Origin: Lentzea sp. NBRC 102530
GTDB lineage: Bacteria; Actinomycetota; Actinomycetes; Mycobacteriales; Pseudonocardiaceae
DNA: 64,000 nucleotides
Reading direction: 5' to 3'
Assembly: GCF_030269365.1 (NCBI RefSeq)
Contig: NZ_BSTF01000026.1
Span: forward strand, 1-64,000
This document shows positions 16,382-25,567 of the stretch, piece by piece. The first letter of the stretch is position 1, and the number at the start of each line of letters is the position of its first letter. Position numbers and translations under genes: made by a program. The notes below the pieces were generated by a model. That model had not been told where the DNA came from, ran no database searches, and worked only from the letters and a program-made list of their open reading frames with translations.

Positions 16382-19300
16382 ATGCGCGCCGCCCTGCTGG
16401 CCTTGTTGCTCGTGGTTTCGGCAACGACCTTCTCGCTGCCCGCGCAGGCGTACCAGTCGCACGCGGCCGGGTCGTGGTCCTCGTCGTCGGGGCTGCCCGC
16501 GACCAACGCCTCCGCGCGGTCGACGCTGTCGTCGGGTACGCAGGTCACGGCGTCGGTGTCCGGCGCGAACCTGCGGCTGACGACGTTGAACTCGCCTCCG
16601 GGCGACCGGAACGCGGTGCCCGGCAACTTCCGGCCGCAGATCCCCGCCTCGACGGCCCTGATCGGCCTGACGGCGGCGGCCGCCGGGTGCGCCGCGTTCG
16701 TCGACTGCTTCAACCGCGGCACGCTGACGTTCTCGTTCAACCGGCCGGTGCGCGACCCCGTGCTGCACATCGCGGGCAGCGGCGCGACCGTCGGCAACAC
16801 CGGCAGCACCCACGTCGCGCACACCCTGACCTCGGGCGGGGTCACGCTGAGCGGGCCGCTCGACGGCGCGGTGAACATGACGATCGGGCAGAACGGCACC
16901 CGCATCGAGGCGCCCAACCGCAACCTCAACGTCCAGTGCAACCTCAACGGCGCGAGGCAGGCCTCCGCGTCGTGCGGCAGCGTGAAGCTCAACGGCACCA
17001 TCAGCTCCGTGAGCTTCCAGGTCGACATGCTCACCAACAGCAGCACGGCGACCGACGACTTCTACGTCGCCGGCGTGTCCGTGGACGAGGACTTCGGCGA
17101 CGCCCCGGCGAGCTACGACACCGGCGGAGCGGCGAGCCACACGATCAGCGATCTCGTCCTGGGCTCGGGCGTGTCGGCGGACAACCCGGCGACGATCAAC
17201 ACCGGCACCGTCGCGCCGAGCCCGAAGGCCGTGGCGGCGGGCGCGGACAACAACCTGCCCAACGGCGACGACCTCGACGACGGCGTGGCGGCGTTCCCGC
17301 GCCTGGCCAGGTCGAACGCCGGCGAGGACTACTCGGTCGCGGTGAGGCTGTCCGGGGCCTCGCAACCGGGCCGCGTCTGCGCGTGGATCGACTTCAACGG
17401 CAACGGCACGTTCGACGCCAGCGGCAACGAACGCGCCTGCACGGACTTCGGCGCGGGCGCCACCTCGGTCACGATCACCTGGAAGATCCCGGGAAGCATC
17501 AAGTGCGGCACCACCTACGCGCGGTTCCGGGCGAGCTACAACCTCGACCAGGTGCGCAACGAGAAGGGCCTCGCGGACAGCGGCGAGGTCGAGGACTACC
17601 GCCTGCCGGTCGAGTGCCTCGACATCAAGAAGTCCACGACCAAGACGACGGCGAACCCCGGCGAGCAGGTGCCGTACACGGTCACCATCACCAACTCCGG
17701 CGCCACCGACGTCACCGGGCTGAGCGTGTCCGACGACCTCACCCAGGTGCTCGACGACGCCACGTTCAACGGCGACCAGGCCGCGACCTCGGGCTCGATC
17801 TCCTACACCGCCCCGAAACTGACGTGGTCGGGTGACATCGGCAAGGGCCAGACCGTCACGCTCACCTACTCCGTGACGGTCCAGAACCCGATCACCGGCG
17901 ACCACCAGCTGCGCAACGTCGTGGTCAGCAGCGCCGGCAACTGCCTCGCCGGCTCGACCGACCCCGACTGCTCGACCACGGTGAACACGCCAGGCTTGAA
18001 GATCGAGAAGTCGGTCGACCGCCAGGCGGCCAACCCCGGCGACACCGTGCGGTACACGGTCAAGGTCACCAACACCGGCAAGACGCAGCTCGACGCGATG
18101 TTCGTCGACGACCTGACCAAGGTGCTCGACGACGCCACCTGGGGCAGCGCCACGGCTTCGAGCGGCACGGCGAACTTCGCCTCCCCGAAGCTGACGTGGA
18201 ACGGCGCGCTGGCCGTCGGTGCGTCCGCGACCATCACCTACACCGTCGTCGTCACCGGCAACGGCGACAAGCAGCTCACCAACGTCGTCACGTCCGAGAC
18301 GCCCGGCAACAACTGCGTGCCGAGCTGCACGACCGACACCCCGGTGTCCGGCATCAGCTTCGAGAAGAAGGCCGACAGGCAGTCGGTGAACCCCGGCGAG
18401 ACCGTGACCTACACCGTCACCGTCACGAACACCGGCAAAACCCCTTGGCAGGGCGCCACCTTCACCGACGACCTGGCGCGCGTGCTCGACGACGCCGAGT
18501 GGGTGTCGGCGCAGGCCTCGTCCGGCACCGCCGAGTTCGTGTCGCCGAAGCTGACCTGGACCGGCAACCTGCCGATCGGCGGCTCCGCGACGGTCACCTA
18601 CATGCTGCGCGTCACCAACCCGGTCAAGGGCGACTTCCAGCTGGACAACGCGATCACGTCCACGACGCCCGGCGGCAACTGCCCGCCGGGCTCGACGGAT
18701 CCGAAGTGCGGCACGACCACGCCGGTCGCGGGCCTGAAGATCGAGAAGGCCGTCGACCGGCAGTCCGCGAACCCCGGCGACACCGTCACCTACACGGTCA
18801 AGGTCACCAACACCGGCAAGACGACCCTGAACGCCACGTTCTCCGACGACCTCTCGAAGGTGCTCGACGACGCCGACTGGATCGGCACCAGCGCGGGCAC
18901 GTTCACCTCGCCCGTGCTGACCTGGACCGGTTCGCTCGCGGTCGGCGGCTCGGCGACCGTCACGTACACGGTCAAGGTCACCGGCAAGGGCGATCACCAG
19001 CTGGACAACGTGATCACGTCGTCCACGCCCGGCAACAACTGCCCGGCGGGCTCGACGGACGCGGACTGCCGCACCTCGACGCCGGTCTCCGGGGTGGAGA
19101 TCACGAAGGAGGTCGACCGGCGGTCAGCGAACCCCGGCGACACCGTGAAGTACACGGTCACCGTCCGCAACACCGGCAAGACGCCGCTCGACGCCTCGTT
19201 CGCCGACGACCTCACCCAGGTCCTGGACGACGCGACCTGGGGCAGCGCGACGGCTTCCGCCGGCACCGCGAACTTCGCCGCGCCGACGCTGACCTGGAAC

Positions 19301-22300
19301 GGCGCTCTGGCGGTCGGCGAGTCCGCGACGGTCACCTACACCGTCGTCGTGACCGGCAAGGGCGACAAGCAGCTGACGAACGTCGTGACGTCCGAGACTC
19401 CTGGCAACAACTGCGTGCCGAACTGCACGACGACCACCCCGGTGTCCGGCGTGGAGTTCGAGAAGGCGGTGGACCGCGAGTCGGCCAAGCCCGGCGACGT
19501 CGTCAAGTACACCGTGACCGTCCGGAACACCGGCAGGACCCCGGTGGCGGGCGCGACCTTCACCGACGACCTGTCGAAGGTGCTGGACGACGCCGAGTGG
19601 GTTTCCGCCGACGCCTCAACGGGTTCCGCCACGTTCGCGTCGCCGAGGCTGACCTGGACCGGTGACCTCGCGGTCGGCGGCACCGCCACCGTCACCTACA
19701 CCGTGAAGGTCGGCGACCCGCAGGACTTCAAGCTGGACAACGTGATCACGTCCACCACGCCCGGCGCCAACTGCCCCGGCGGGGACAGGTGCTCGACCAG
19801 CACGCCGATCGCCGGCCTGCGGATCGAGAAGTCCGACGACCGCGACCAGGTCGTGCCGGGCGACACCGTGACGTACACGATCAAGGTCACCAACTCCGGC
19901 CAGACCGTCCAAACGGGAGCGTCGTTCACCGACGACCTGACGCAGGTGCTGGACGACGCGCGCTACAACGACGACGCGCAGGCCACGGTCGGTGCCGTGA
20001 CGCTGGTGTGGCCGCGCCTGGAGTGGAAGGGCGACCTGCCGATCGGCGGCACCGCCACGATCACCTACACGGTGACGGTGAAGAACCCGAACCCCGGCGA
20101 CAAGAAGCTCAACAACAAGATCACCTCGGACACGCCGGGCAACAACTGCCCGCCGGGCTCCAAGGACCCGTCGTGCAGCACCGAGACGCCCGGTCGTGAA
20201 CTGACGATCGAGAAGAAGACCGATCGGCAGGCCGCCAACCCCGGCGACACCGTGACCTACACGCTGACGATCACCAACACCGGTCAGGTGCCGCTGGCCG
20301 GGGAGAAGGTGACCGACGACCTGTCCGGCGTGCTCGACGACGCCACCTGGGTGTCCGGGCAGGCCACGCCGGGCACCGTCGCGCTGGTCGCGCCGACGCT
20401 GACGTGGACCGGTGACCTGGCGATCGGAGCCACGGCGACCGTCACGTACGTCGTGCGCGTCGACGACCCGATCAAGGGCGATCACAAGCTCGTCAACCGG
20501 GTCAGCACCGAGGTGCCGGGCAACTGCCCGCCGGGCTCCACCGATCCGAAGTGCTCGACCACGACCCCGTTGCCCGGCATGGAGATCGTGAAGACGGTCG
20601 ACCGGAAGTCGGCGAACCCCGGCGACACCGTCACCTACACCGTGACCGTGCGGAACACCGGCCAGACCGAGCTGAACGCCTCGTTCCGCGACGACCTGAC
20701 CGAGGTGCTGGACGACGCGACGTGGGGCGGCACGAGCGCGGGCACGTTCACCTCGCCCGTGCTGACCTGGAACGGCGTGCTGCCGATCGGCGGGTCGGCG
20801 ACGATCACGTACACGGTCGTCGTGACCGGCAAGGGTGATCACGAGCTGACGAACGTCGTCACGTCCGACACGCCCGGCAACAACTGCGTGCCGAACTGCA
20901 CGACCACGACCCCGGTCTCCGGCGTGGAGATCAAGAAGACCGCGGAGCCCGCGTCGACCAAGCCGGGCGATGTCGTGACCTACACCGTCACCGTGCGGAA
21001 CACCGGCAAGACGGTGCTCGACGCGTCGTTCCGCGACGACCTGACCGGCGTGCTGGACGACGCCACGTGGGTCGGCACGAGCGCGGGTGTGTTCGTCGCT
21101 CCGGTGCTGACCTGGTCCGGGCAGTTGGCGGTGGGCGCTACGGCGACCGTCACGTACACGGTCAAGGTGACCGGGGCCGGCGACAAGCGGCTCAAGAACG
21201 TCGTGACGTCCGAGACGCCCGGCAACAACTGCGCCGACGGCTGCACGACGGACACGCCGGTCGCGTCGCTGAAGCTCGTGAAGAAGGCCGATCCGGCCAC
21301 GACGAAACCCGGCGACGCCGTCACGTACACGGTGACGATCACGAACACCGGCCAGACCGTCCACAGTGGAATTTCGGTGTCCGACGACCTGAGCGGTGTG
21401 CTGGACGACGCTTCGTGGAACGGTGACCAGGCGGCGTCGGCTGGGTCGGTGTCGTTCGCGGCACCTCGCCTGACCTGGACCGGCGACCTCGCCGTGGGTG
21501 CGGCGGTGACGGTCACGTACTCGGTGAAGGTGACGGGTGCGGGGGACAAGCGGCTCAAGAACGTCGTGTCGTCGGAGACCCCCGGCACCGACTGCTCCGA
21601 GGGCTGCACGACCGACACCCCCGTGGCAGGACTGGAGATCGTGAAGAAGGCCTCGCCGGCGAACCCGCTGCCCGGTGACACCGTGACCTACACGGTGACC
21701 GTGAAGAACACCGGCCAGACCGCGCAGAACGCCTCGTTCCGCGACGACCTGACCGGCGTGCTCGACGACGCGACCTGGAACGGCGACGCGGCGGCGACCG
21801 TGGGCGAGGTGGCGTTCGCGGCACCGGCGCTGACGTGGAACGGTGCGCTGCCGATCGGGTCGCAGGCCGTGATCACGTACTCGGTCGAGGTGACCGCGGC
21901 CGGCGACCACCGCCTGAACAACGTCGTCACCTCCGACGACCCCGGTGGCAACTGCCCTCCGGGTTCGACGGACCCGAAGTGCTCGACGTCGACGCCGTTG
22001 CCGGGCATGGAGGTCAGCAAGTCCGTCGACGTGAAGTCGGCCAAGCCGGGCGACACCGTCACGTACACCGTGACCGTGCGGAACACCGGTCAGACCGAGC
22101 TGAAGGGCGCGTCGTTCTCCGACGACCTCACGAAGGTACTGGACGACGCGAACTGGGGTGGCGCGAGCGCGGGCACGTTCACCTCACCCGTCCTGACCTG
22201 GACGGGCGATCTGGCGATCGGTGCCGTGGCCGAGGTGAAGTACACCGTCGTCGTGAAGAACGCGGTGACCGGGGACTTCAGCCTCGACAACGTGGTGACG

Positions 22301-23872
22301 ACCACTACGCCGGGTGGGAAGTGCGTCGACTGCGCGACGTCCACGCCGATCGCCGGGTTGAAGCTGGTGAAGACTTCTTCCTCGGCGTCCGCCAAGCCCG
22401 GTGACGTCGTCGAGTACACAGTCGTGATCACCAACACCGGCCAGACGGTCCACAGTGGAATCACCGTCACCGACGACCTGAGCGGTGTGCTGGACGACGC
22501 GACCTGGATCGGCACGAGCGCGGGCACGTTCACGTCACCGAAGCTGACGTGGACCGGCGACTTGGCCGTGGGTGAGTCGGTGACGATCACTTACTCGGTG
22601 AGGGTCACCGGCGACGGCGACAAGCGGCTCAAGAACGTGGTGACGTCGGACGTTCCCGACACCGACTGCGCGGACGGCTGCACCACGGACACCCCGATCG
22701 CCGGCTTCCAGATCGTGAAGAAGGCGGACCGGGCCGAGGCCAAGCCGGGCGAGAAGGTCACGTACACGATCGTCGTCACCAACACCGGCGCCACGCTGCT
22801 GCGCGACGCCGAGTTCGTGGACGACATGACCGAGGTGCTCGACGACGCGACCTACAACGGTGACGCGGCTTCGACTTCGGGGCTCGCCGTGTACGCCGCG
22901 CCGCGGTTGACCTGGAGGGGCGACCTCGCTCAGGGCGCGTCCGCGACGGTCCGGTACTCGGTGACCGTCACGAGCGAGGGCGACCTGCGGCTGAAGAACG
23001 TCGTCACCTCCGACACCCCCGGCTCGAACTGCCGCGAGGGCTGCGCGGTCGAGGTGCTGGTGCCGCGGCTGGAGATCGTGAAGAAGGCCGACACGACCTC
23101 CGCGAAGCCCGGCGACCTCGTCAGCTACACCGTCACGGTGACCAACACCGGCCAGACGGTGCTGGCGCCCGCCACGTTCGTGGACGACCTGAGCGGCGTG
23201 CTGGACGACGCGTCCTTCGTGGACACGACCGCCGGGACGTTCCAGTCGCCCAAGCTGACCTGGTCCGGTGAACTCGCGATCGGTGCCACGAAGTCGGTGA
23301 CGTACCGGGTGCGCGTGAACGACCCGCCGACCGGCGACTTCAAGCTGCGCAACGTGGTCACGTCGGACACGCCGTCGAACTGCCCTGAGCGGTGTGGCAC
23401 GGAGACCCCGGTGTCCGGGCTGGAGATCGTGAAGAAGGCGGATCGGGCGCAGGCCGGGCCAGGTGACCGGATCACCTACACCGTGACCGTGCGGAACACC
23501 GGCCAGACACCGGTTTCCGCATCGTTCACCGACTCCCTGGCCGACGTGCTGAAGCACGCGCGCTGGGGCGGCACGGACGCGGGCACGTTCACCTCGCCCG
23601 TGCTGACCTGGTCCGGCGAGCTGGCGGTCGGTGGTTCGGCGACGGTCACCTACTGGGTGACCGCGTCGGGTGCCGGTGACCTGCGCAACGTCGTCACCTC
23701 GGACGTGCCGGGCTCGAACTGCAAGCCCGGCGGGTCCGATCCCCGCTGCTCCGCGACCGTGAAGGTGCGGGAGGACTCACCGATCGCCTGGACCGGTTTC
23801 CCGGCGTTGCCGTTGGCGGCGTTCGGTCTGATCCTGGTCCTGGGTGGTGTGCTGCTGAGGCGCCGCGCCTAG
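16382..23872 (+). CDS. Giant secreted DUF11-repeat surface protein with GEVED-like domain and LAXTG-like sorting signal
   Basis: This 2,496-residue protein begins with a signal peptide (residues about 1-23, cleavage near P-A-Q-A). A non-repeat N-terminal region of about 210 residues follows, then a GEVED/CshA-like domain (D-F-G-D-A-P-A-S-Y to G-E-V-E-D-Y, about residues 235-410). Next come 17 DUF11 repeats of about 122 residues, each opening with a PGD-x-V-x-Y-T-V strand, carrying D-D-L-x-x-V-L-D-D-A and ending with a Cys pair (C-x3-C or C-x8-C). The C-terminus has I-A-W-T-G, a hydrophobic helix and R-R-R-A, like a class E sortase signal. Probably a long cell-wall stalk or adhesin. TGAGGAG precedes ATG 16382. 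Confidence 0.93.
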   Translation: MRAALLALLLVVSATTFSLPAQAYQSHAAGSWSSSSGLPATNASARSTLSSGTQVTASVSGANLRLTTLNSPPGDRNAVPGNFRPQIPASTALIGLTAAAAGCAAFVDCFNRGTLTFSFNRPVRDPVLHIAGSGATVGNTGSTHVAHTLTSGGVTLSGPLDGAVNMTIGQNGTRIEAPNRNLNVQCNLNGARQASASCGSVKLNGTISSVSFQVDMLTNSSTATDDFYVAGVSVDEDFGDAPASYDTGGAASHTISDLVLGSGVSADNPATINTGTVAPSPKAVAAGADNNLPNGDDLDDGVAAFPRLARSNAGEDYSVAVRLSGASQPGRVCAWIDFNGNGTFDASGNERACTDFGAGATSVTITWKIPGSIKCGTTYARFRASYNLDQVRNEKGLADSGEVEDYRLPVECLDIKKSTTKTTANPGEQVPYTVTITNSGATDVTGLSVSDDLTQVLDDATFNGDQAATSGSISYTAPKLTWSGDIGKGQTVTLTYSVTVQNPITGDHQLRNVVVSSAGNCLAGSTDPDCSTTVNTPGLKIEKSVDRQAANPGDTVRYTVKVTNTGKTQLDAMFVDDLTKVLDDATWGSATASSGTANFASPKLTWNGALAVGASATITYTVVVTGNGDKQLTNVVTSETPGNNCVPSCTTDTPVSGISFEKKADRQSVNPGETVTYTVTVTNTGKTPWQGATFTDDLARVLDDAEWVSAQASSGTAEFVSPKLTWTGNLPIGGSATVTYMLRVTNPVKGDFQLDNAITSTTPGGNCPPGSTDPKCGTTTPVAGLKIEKAVDRQSANPGDTVTYTVKVTNTGKTTLNATFSDDLSKVLDDADWIGTSAGTFTSPVLTWTGSLAVGGSATVTYTVKVTGKGDHQLDNVITSSTPGNNCPAGSTDADCRTSTPVSGVEITKEVDRRSANPGDTVKYTVTVRNTGKTPLDASFADDLTQVLDDATWGSATASAGTANFAAPTLTWNGALAVGESATVTYTVVVTGKGDKQLTNVVTSETPGNNCVPNCTTTTPVSGVEFEKAVDRESAKPGDVVKYTVTVRNTGRTPVAGATFTDDLSKVLDDAEWVSADASTGSATFASPRLTWTGDLAVGGTATVTYTVKVGDPQDFKLDNVITSTTPGANCPGGDRCSTSTPIAGLRIEKSDDRDQVVPGDTVTYTIKVTNSGQTVQTGASFTDDLTQVLDDARYNDDAQATVGAVTLVWPRLEWKGDLPIGGTATITYTVTVKNPNPGDKKLNNKITSDTPGNNCPPGSKDPSCSTETPGRELTIEKKTDRQAANPGDTVTYTLTITNTGQVPLAGEKVTDDLSGVLDDATWVSGQATPGTVALVAPTLTWTGDLAIGATATVTYVVRVDDPIKGDHKLVNRVSTEVPGNCPPGSTDPKCSTTTPLPGMEIVKTVDRKSANPGDTVTYTVTVRNTGQTELNASFRDDLTEVLDDATWGGTSAGTFTSPVLTWNGVLPIGGSATITYTVVVTGKGDHELTNVVTSDTPGNNCVPNCTTTTPVSGVEIKKTAEPASTKPGDVVTYTVTVRNTGKTVLDASFRDDLTGVLDDATWVGTSAGVFVAPVLTWSGQLAVGATATVTYTVKVTGAGDKRLKNVVTSETPGNNCADGCTTDTPVASLKLVKKADPATTKPGDAVTYTVTITNTGQTVHSGISVSDDLSGVLDDASWNGDQAASAGSVSFAAPRLTWTGDLAVGAAVTVTYSVKVTGAGDKRLKNVVSSETPGTDCSEGCTTDTPVAGLEIVKKASPANPLPGDTVTYTVTVKNTGQTAQNASFRDDLTGVLDDATWNGDAAATVGEVAFAAPALTWNGALPIGSQAVITYSVEVTAAGDHRLNNVVTSDDPGGNCPPGSTDPKCSTSTPLPGMEVSKSVDVKSAKPGDTVTYTVTVRNTGQTELKGASFSDDLTKVLDDANWGGASAGTFTSPVLTWTGDLAIGAVAEVKYTVVVKNAVTGDFSLDNVVTTTTPGGKCVDCATSTPIAGLKLVKTSSSASAKPGDVVEYTVVITNTGQTVHSGITVTDDLSGVLDDATWIGTSAGTFTSPKLTWTGDLAVGESVTITYSVRVTGDGDKRLKNVVTSDVPDTDCADGCTTDTPIAGFQIVKKADRAEAKPGEKVTYTIVVTNTGATLLRDAEFVDDMTEVLDDATYNGDAASTSGLAVYAAPRLTWRGDLAQGASATVRYSVTVTSEGDLRLKNVVTSDTPGSNCREGCAVEVLVPRLEIVKKADTTSAKPGDLVSYTVTVTNTGQTVLAPATFVDDLSGVLDDASFVDTTAGTFQSPKLTWSGELAIGATKSVTYRVRVNDPPTGDFKLRNVVTSDTPSNCPERCGTETPVSGLEIVKKADRAQAGPGDRITYTVTVRNTGQTPVSASFTDSLADVLKHARWGGTDAGTFTSPVLTWSGELAVGGSATVTYWVTASGAGDLRNVVTSDVPGSNCKPGGSDPRCSATVKVREDSPIAWTGFPALPLAAFGLILVLGGVLLRRRA
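17620..23760 (+). repeat. Tandem array of 17 repeats of about 365 bp coding DUF11 domains
   Basis: Seventeen successive units encode PGD-x-V-x-Y-T-V-x-V-x-N-T-G-x-T modules. Neighbouring units differ by many synonymous and conservative changes, while some distant pairs are more alike (for example the units ending G-N-N-C-V-P-N-C at about 19420 and 20890). This suggests past unequal recombination. The last unit is degenerate: L-A-D-V-L-K-H-A replaces the usual D-D-A. Confidence 0.85.
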
Positions 23873-24183
23873 TGCTCGGCGGGTTCCTCGATCTTGTAAG
23901 GCGGAGTGGAGATGCCACCGACCCGGTAGCGGCCCCACGGGTCCTGGTCGGTGAGCGTCCCCTCCGCCTGCCCGGTGGGGGTGCGCAGCAACGCGGACCG
24001 CGCGCCCCCTTCGACGCGGCTGGTGACGTCGTCGTTCTTCTTCACGCGGCCGTACCAGTGGTAGCGGCCGTCGATGGGCTGGAAGTAGCCCCGCAGTTCG
24101 ACCTCGACGGCCACTTCCTCGGAGCCGAACACGAGCGTGGCGGCGCCGGTGTAGCCCTCTTCGTCGTGCTCGTGCTCGCTCAT
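23869..24183 (-). CDS. DUF4873 domain protein
   Basis: This 104-residue protein has the DUF4873 pattern: G-Y-x-G-x-A, V-E-V-E-L-R-G-Y-F-Q-P-I-D-G-R-Y-H-W-Y-G-R and a late D-P-W-G-R-Y-R-V. The family is a small beta-rich module often attached to flavin monooxygenases but here free-standing. Its stop overlaps that of the DUF11 gene in a shared CTAG. ATG 24183 is supported by the start of the conserved segment shortly after an acidic His/Glu leader. Function unknown. Confidence 0.85.
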   Translation of the reverse strand: MSEHEHDEEGYTGAATLVFGSEEVAVEVELRGYFQPIDGRYHWYGRVKKNDDVTSRVEGGARSALLRTPTGQAEGTLTDQDPWGRYRVGGISTPPYKIEEPAEH

Positions 24184-24276
24184 CAGTCCACTCCAATTCG
24201 GCGGTTTTCTTCGAGTAGGTGAGGATTCGATCGACCCTGCGGTTCTTGAGCTGGTGTTCGCTGCAAGGATGGGCTT

Positions 24277-25458
24277 GTGGGGAGGTCGTCGACGAAACGG
24301 GCGTTCAAGTACCGCTTCTACCCAACGGATGCGCAGGCTGCGGAGCTCGCGCGCACGTTCGGGTGCGTGCGTCTGGTTTACAACAAGGCATTGGCGGTTC
24401 GGGCTGCCGCGTGGAGCGGCGAGCGACGCAACGTCTCGTACGGCGACACGTCGGCGATGCTGAGTTCCTGGAAGAAGTCGGAGGACCTCGCCTTCCTGCG
24501 TGAGGTGTCCAGCGTCCCGTTGCAACAGTCCTTGCGGAACTTGCACGGAGCGTTCGCAAGCTTCTTCGCAAAGCGCGCACGATATCCGCGCTTCAAGTCG
24601 AAGAAGAAGTCCCGTGCGGCGGCGGAATACACGCGGTCGGCCTTCCGCTGGTGCGACGGTCGGTTGACCCTCGCCAAGATGTCGGAGCCGTTGGCGATCG
24701 TGTGGTCCCGTCCTCTGCCGGCTGGTGTGACGCCCTCGACGGTCACGGTGAGCAGGGACCATGCGGGTCGTTGGTTCGTGTCGATGCGCGTCGACGCCTT
24801 CGTGGATCACCATGCCCCCGTCTCGTCCGCAGTGGGTGTCGATGCTGGGGTGACGGCGTTGATGACGCTTTCGACCGGCGAAAGAATCGCGAACCCGCGG
24901 CACGAAGCGAAAGAGCGGGTGCGCCTCGCCAAGGCGCAACGTCTCCTGGCGAGGAAGCAGAAGGGCTCGGCCAATCGGGAAAAGGTGCGACGCAGGATCG
25001 CGCGTGTGCACGCTCGCGTCGCCGACAGACGCAGCGACCACCTGCACAAGCTGACGACTCGGCTCGTTCGTGAGAATCAAACGATCGTGATCGAGGATCT
25101 GCACGTCAAAGGCATGCTGCGCAACCGCTGGCTTGCGCGTGCCATCGCCGACGCTTCGTGGTCGCAGATGCGTCGCATGCTGGAGTACAAATCCTCCTGG
25201 TACGGCCGCCAATTGATCGTGGTCGACCGATGGCTGCCTTCGAGCAAGACATGCTCGAAATGCGGACATCTGGCAGACACGCTCTCGTTGAACGTGCGGC
25301 AGTGGCGGTGTCCGTGCGGAGCCGTCCACGACCGTGACGTGAACGCGGCGAAGAACATCCTGGCCGCCGGGCTGGCGGTTGCTGCCTGTGGAGACGGTGT
25401 GAGACCGAACCGGCGTGAGCTGGTGAGGCATCTGTCGGAACCTCCCTACCCGGGGTGA
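24277..25458 (+). CDS. tnpB: TnpB RNA-guided nuclease (IS200/IS605 OrfB), no TnpA partner
   Basis: This 393-residue TnpB has an N-terminal K-Y-R-F-Y-P-T helix-turn-helix segment and a RuvC domain with all three acidic residues: D189 in V-G-V-D-A-G, E273 in V-I-E-D-L and D354 in D-R-D-V-N-A-A-K-N. The zinc finger has C326/C329 and C345/C347. All catalytic features look intact and length is typical. No tnpA or serine recombinase is adjacent, so it is a solitary IS1341-type element. GTG 24277 is used. The 3' end and the following 90 bases are the expected omega-RNA region. Confidence 0.95.
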   Translation: MGRSSTKRAFKYRFYPTDAQAAELARTFGCVRLVYNKALAVRAAAWSGERRNVSYGDTSAMLSSWKKSEDLAFLREVSSVPLQQSLRNLHGAFASFFAKRARYPRFKSKKKSRAAAEYTRSAFRWCDGRLTLAKMSEPLAIVWSRPLPAGVTPSTVTVSRDHAGRWFVSMRVDAFVDHHAPVSSAVGVDAGVTALMTLSTGERIANPRHEAKERVRLAKAQRLLARKQKGSANREKVRRRIARVHARVADRRSDHLHKLTTRLVRENQTIVIEDLHVKGMLRNRWLARAIADASWSQMRRMLEYKSSWYGRQLIVVDRWLPSSKTCSKCGHLADTLSLNVRQWRCPCGAVHDRDVNAAKNILAAGLAVAACGDGVRPNRRELVRHLSEPPYPG

Positions 25459-25552
25459 AGAAGCAGGAATCGTCGGGTGTGAGCCCGACACGTCTCCGTC
25501 GTCGTGCGGGGGGAAGCCAACAGTCCACCAATCGGAGATCGACTAGCAGCCG
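25430..25552 (+). ncRNA. Candidate omega-RNA / right end of the TnpB element
   Basis: In the TnpB family the guide-scaffold RNA covers the gene's 3' end and extends to the element's right end. Here the downstream 94 bases hold a GTCGGG/CCCGAC stem (about 25474-25491), a G-rich stretch and two copies of a 14-mer. The boundaries and guide cannot be fixed from one copy, so this is inferred by family architecture. Confidence 0.4.
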
Positions 25553-25567
25553 TCAGTCCACCAATCG
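25521..25567. repeat. 14-bp direct repeat at the TnpB/tetR junction
   Basis: CAGTCCACCAATCG occurs at 25521-25534 and again at 25554-25567. The second copy is the last codons of the tetR gene, read on the minus strand. A partial relative (CAGTCCAC then CAATTCGG) lies at 24185-24201 on the other flank of tnpB. It may mark insertion or recombination at the end of tetR. Confidence 0.5.

Noticed and set aside
16022..18997. A 991-codon minus-strand open frame opposite the DUF11 gene start
   Set aside because: It crosses a strong terminator and the start of a gene with a signal peptide and domain repeats; the translation is low-complexity.
17620..23760. CRISPR-like array
   Set aside because: The repeats are about 365 bp, contiguous and coding; no short repeats with unique spacers occur anywhere in the window.
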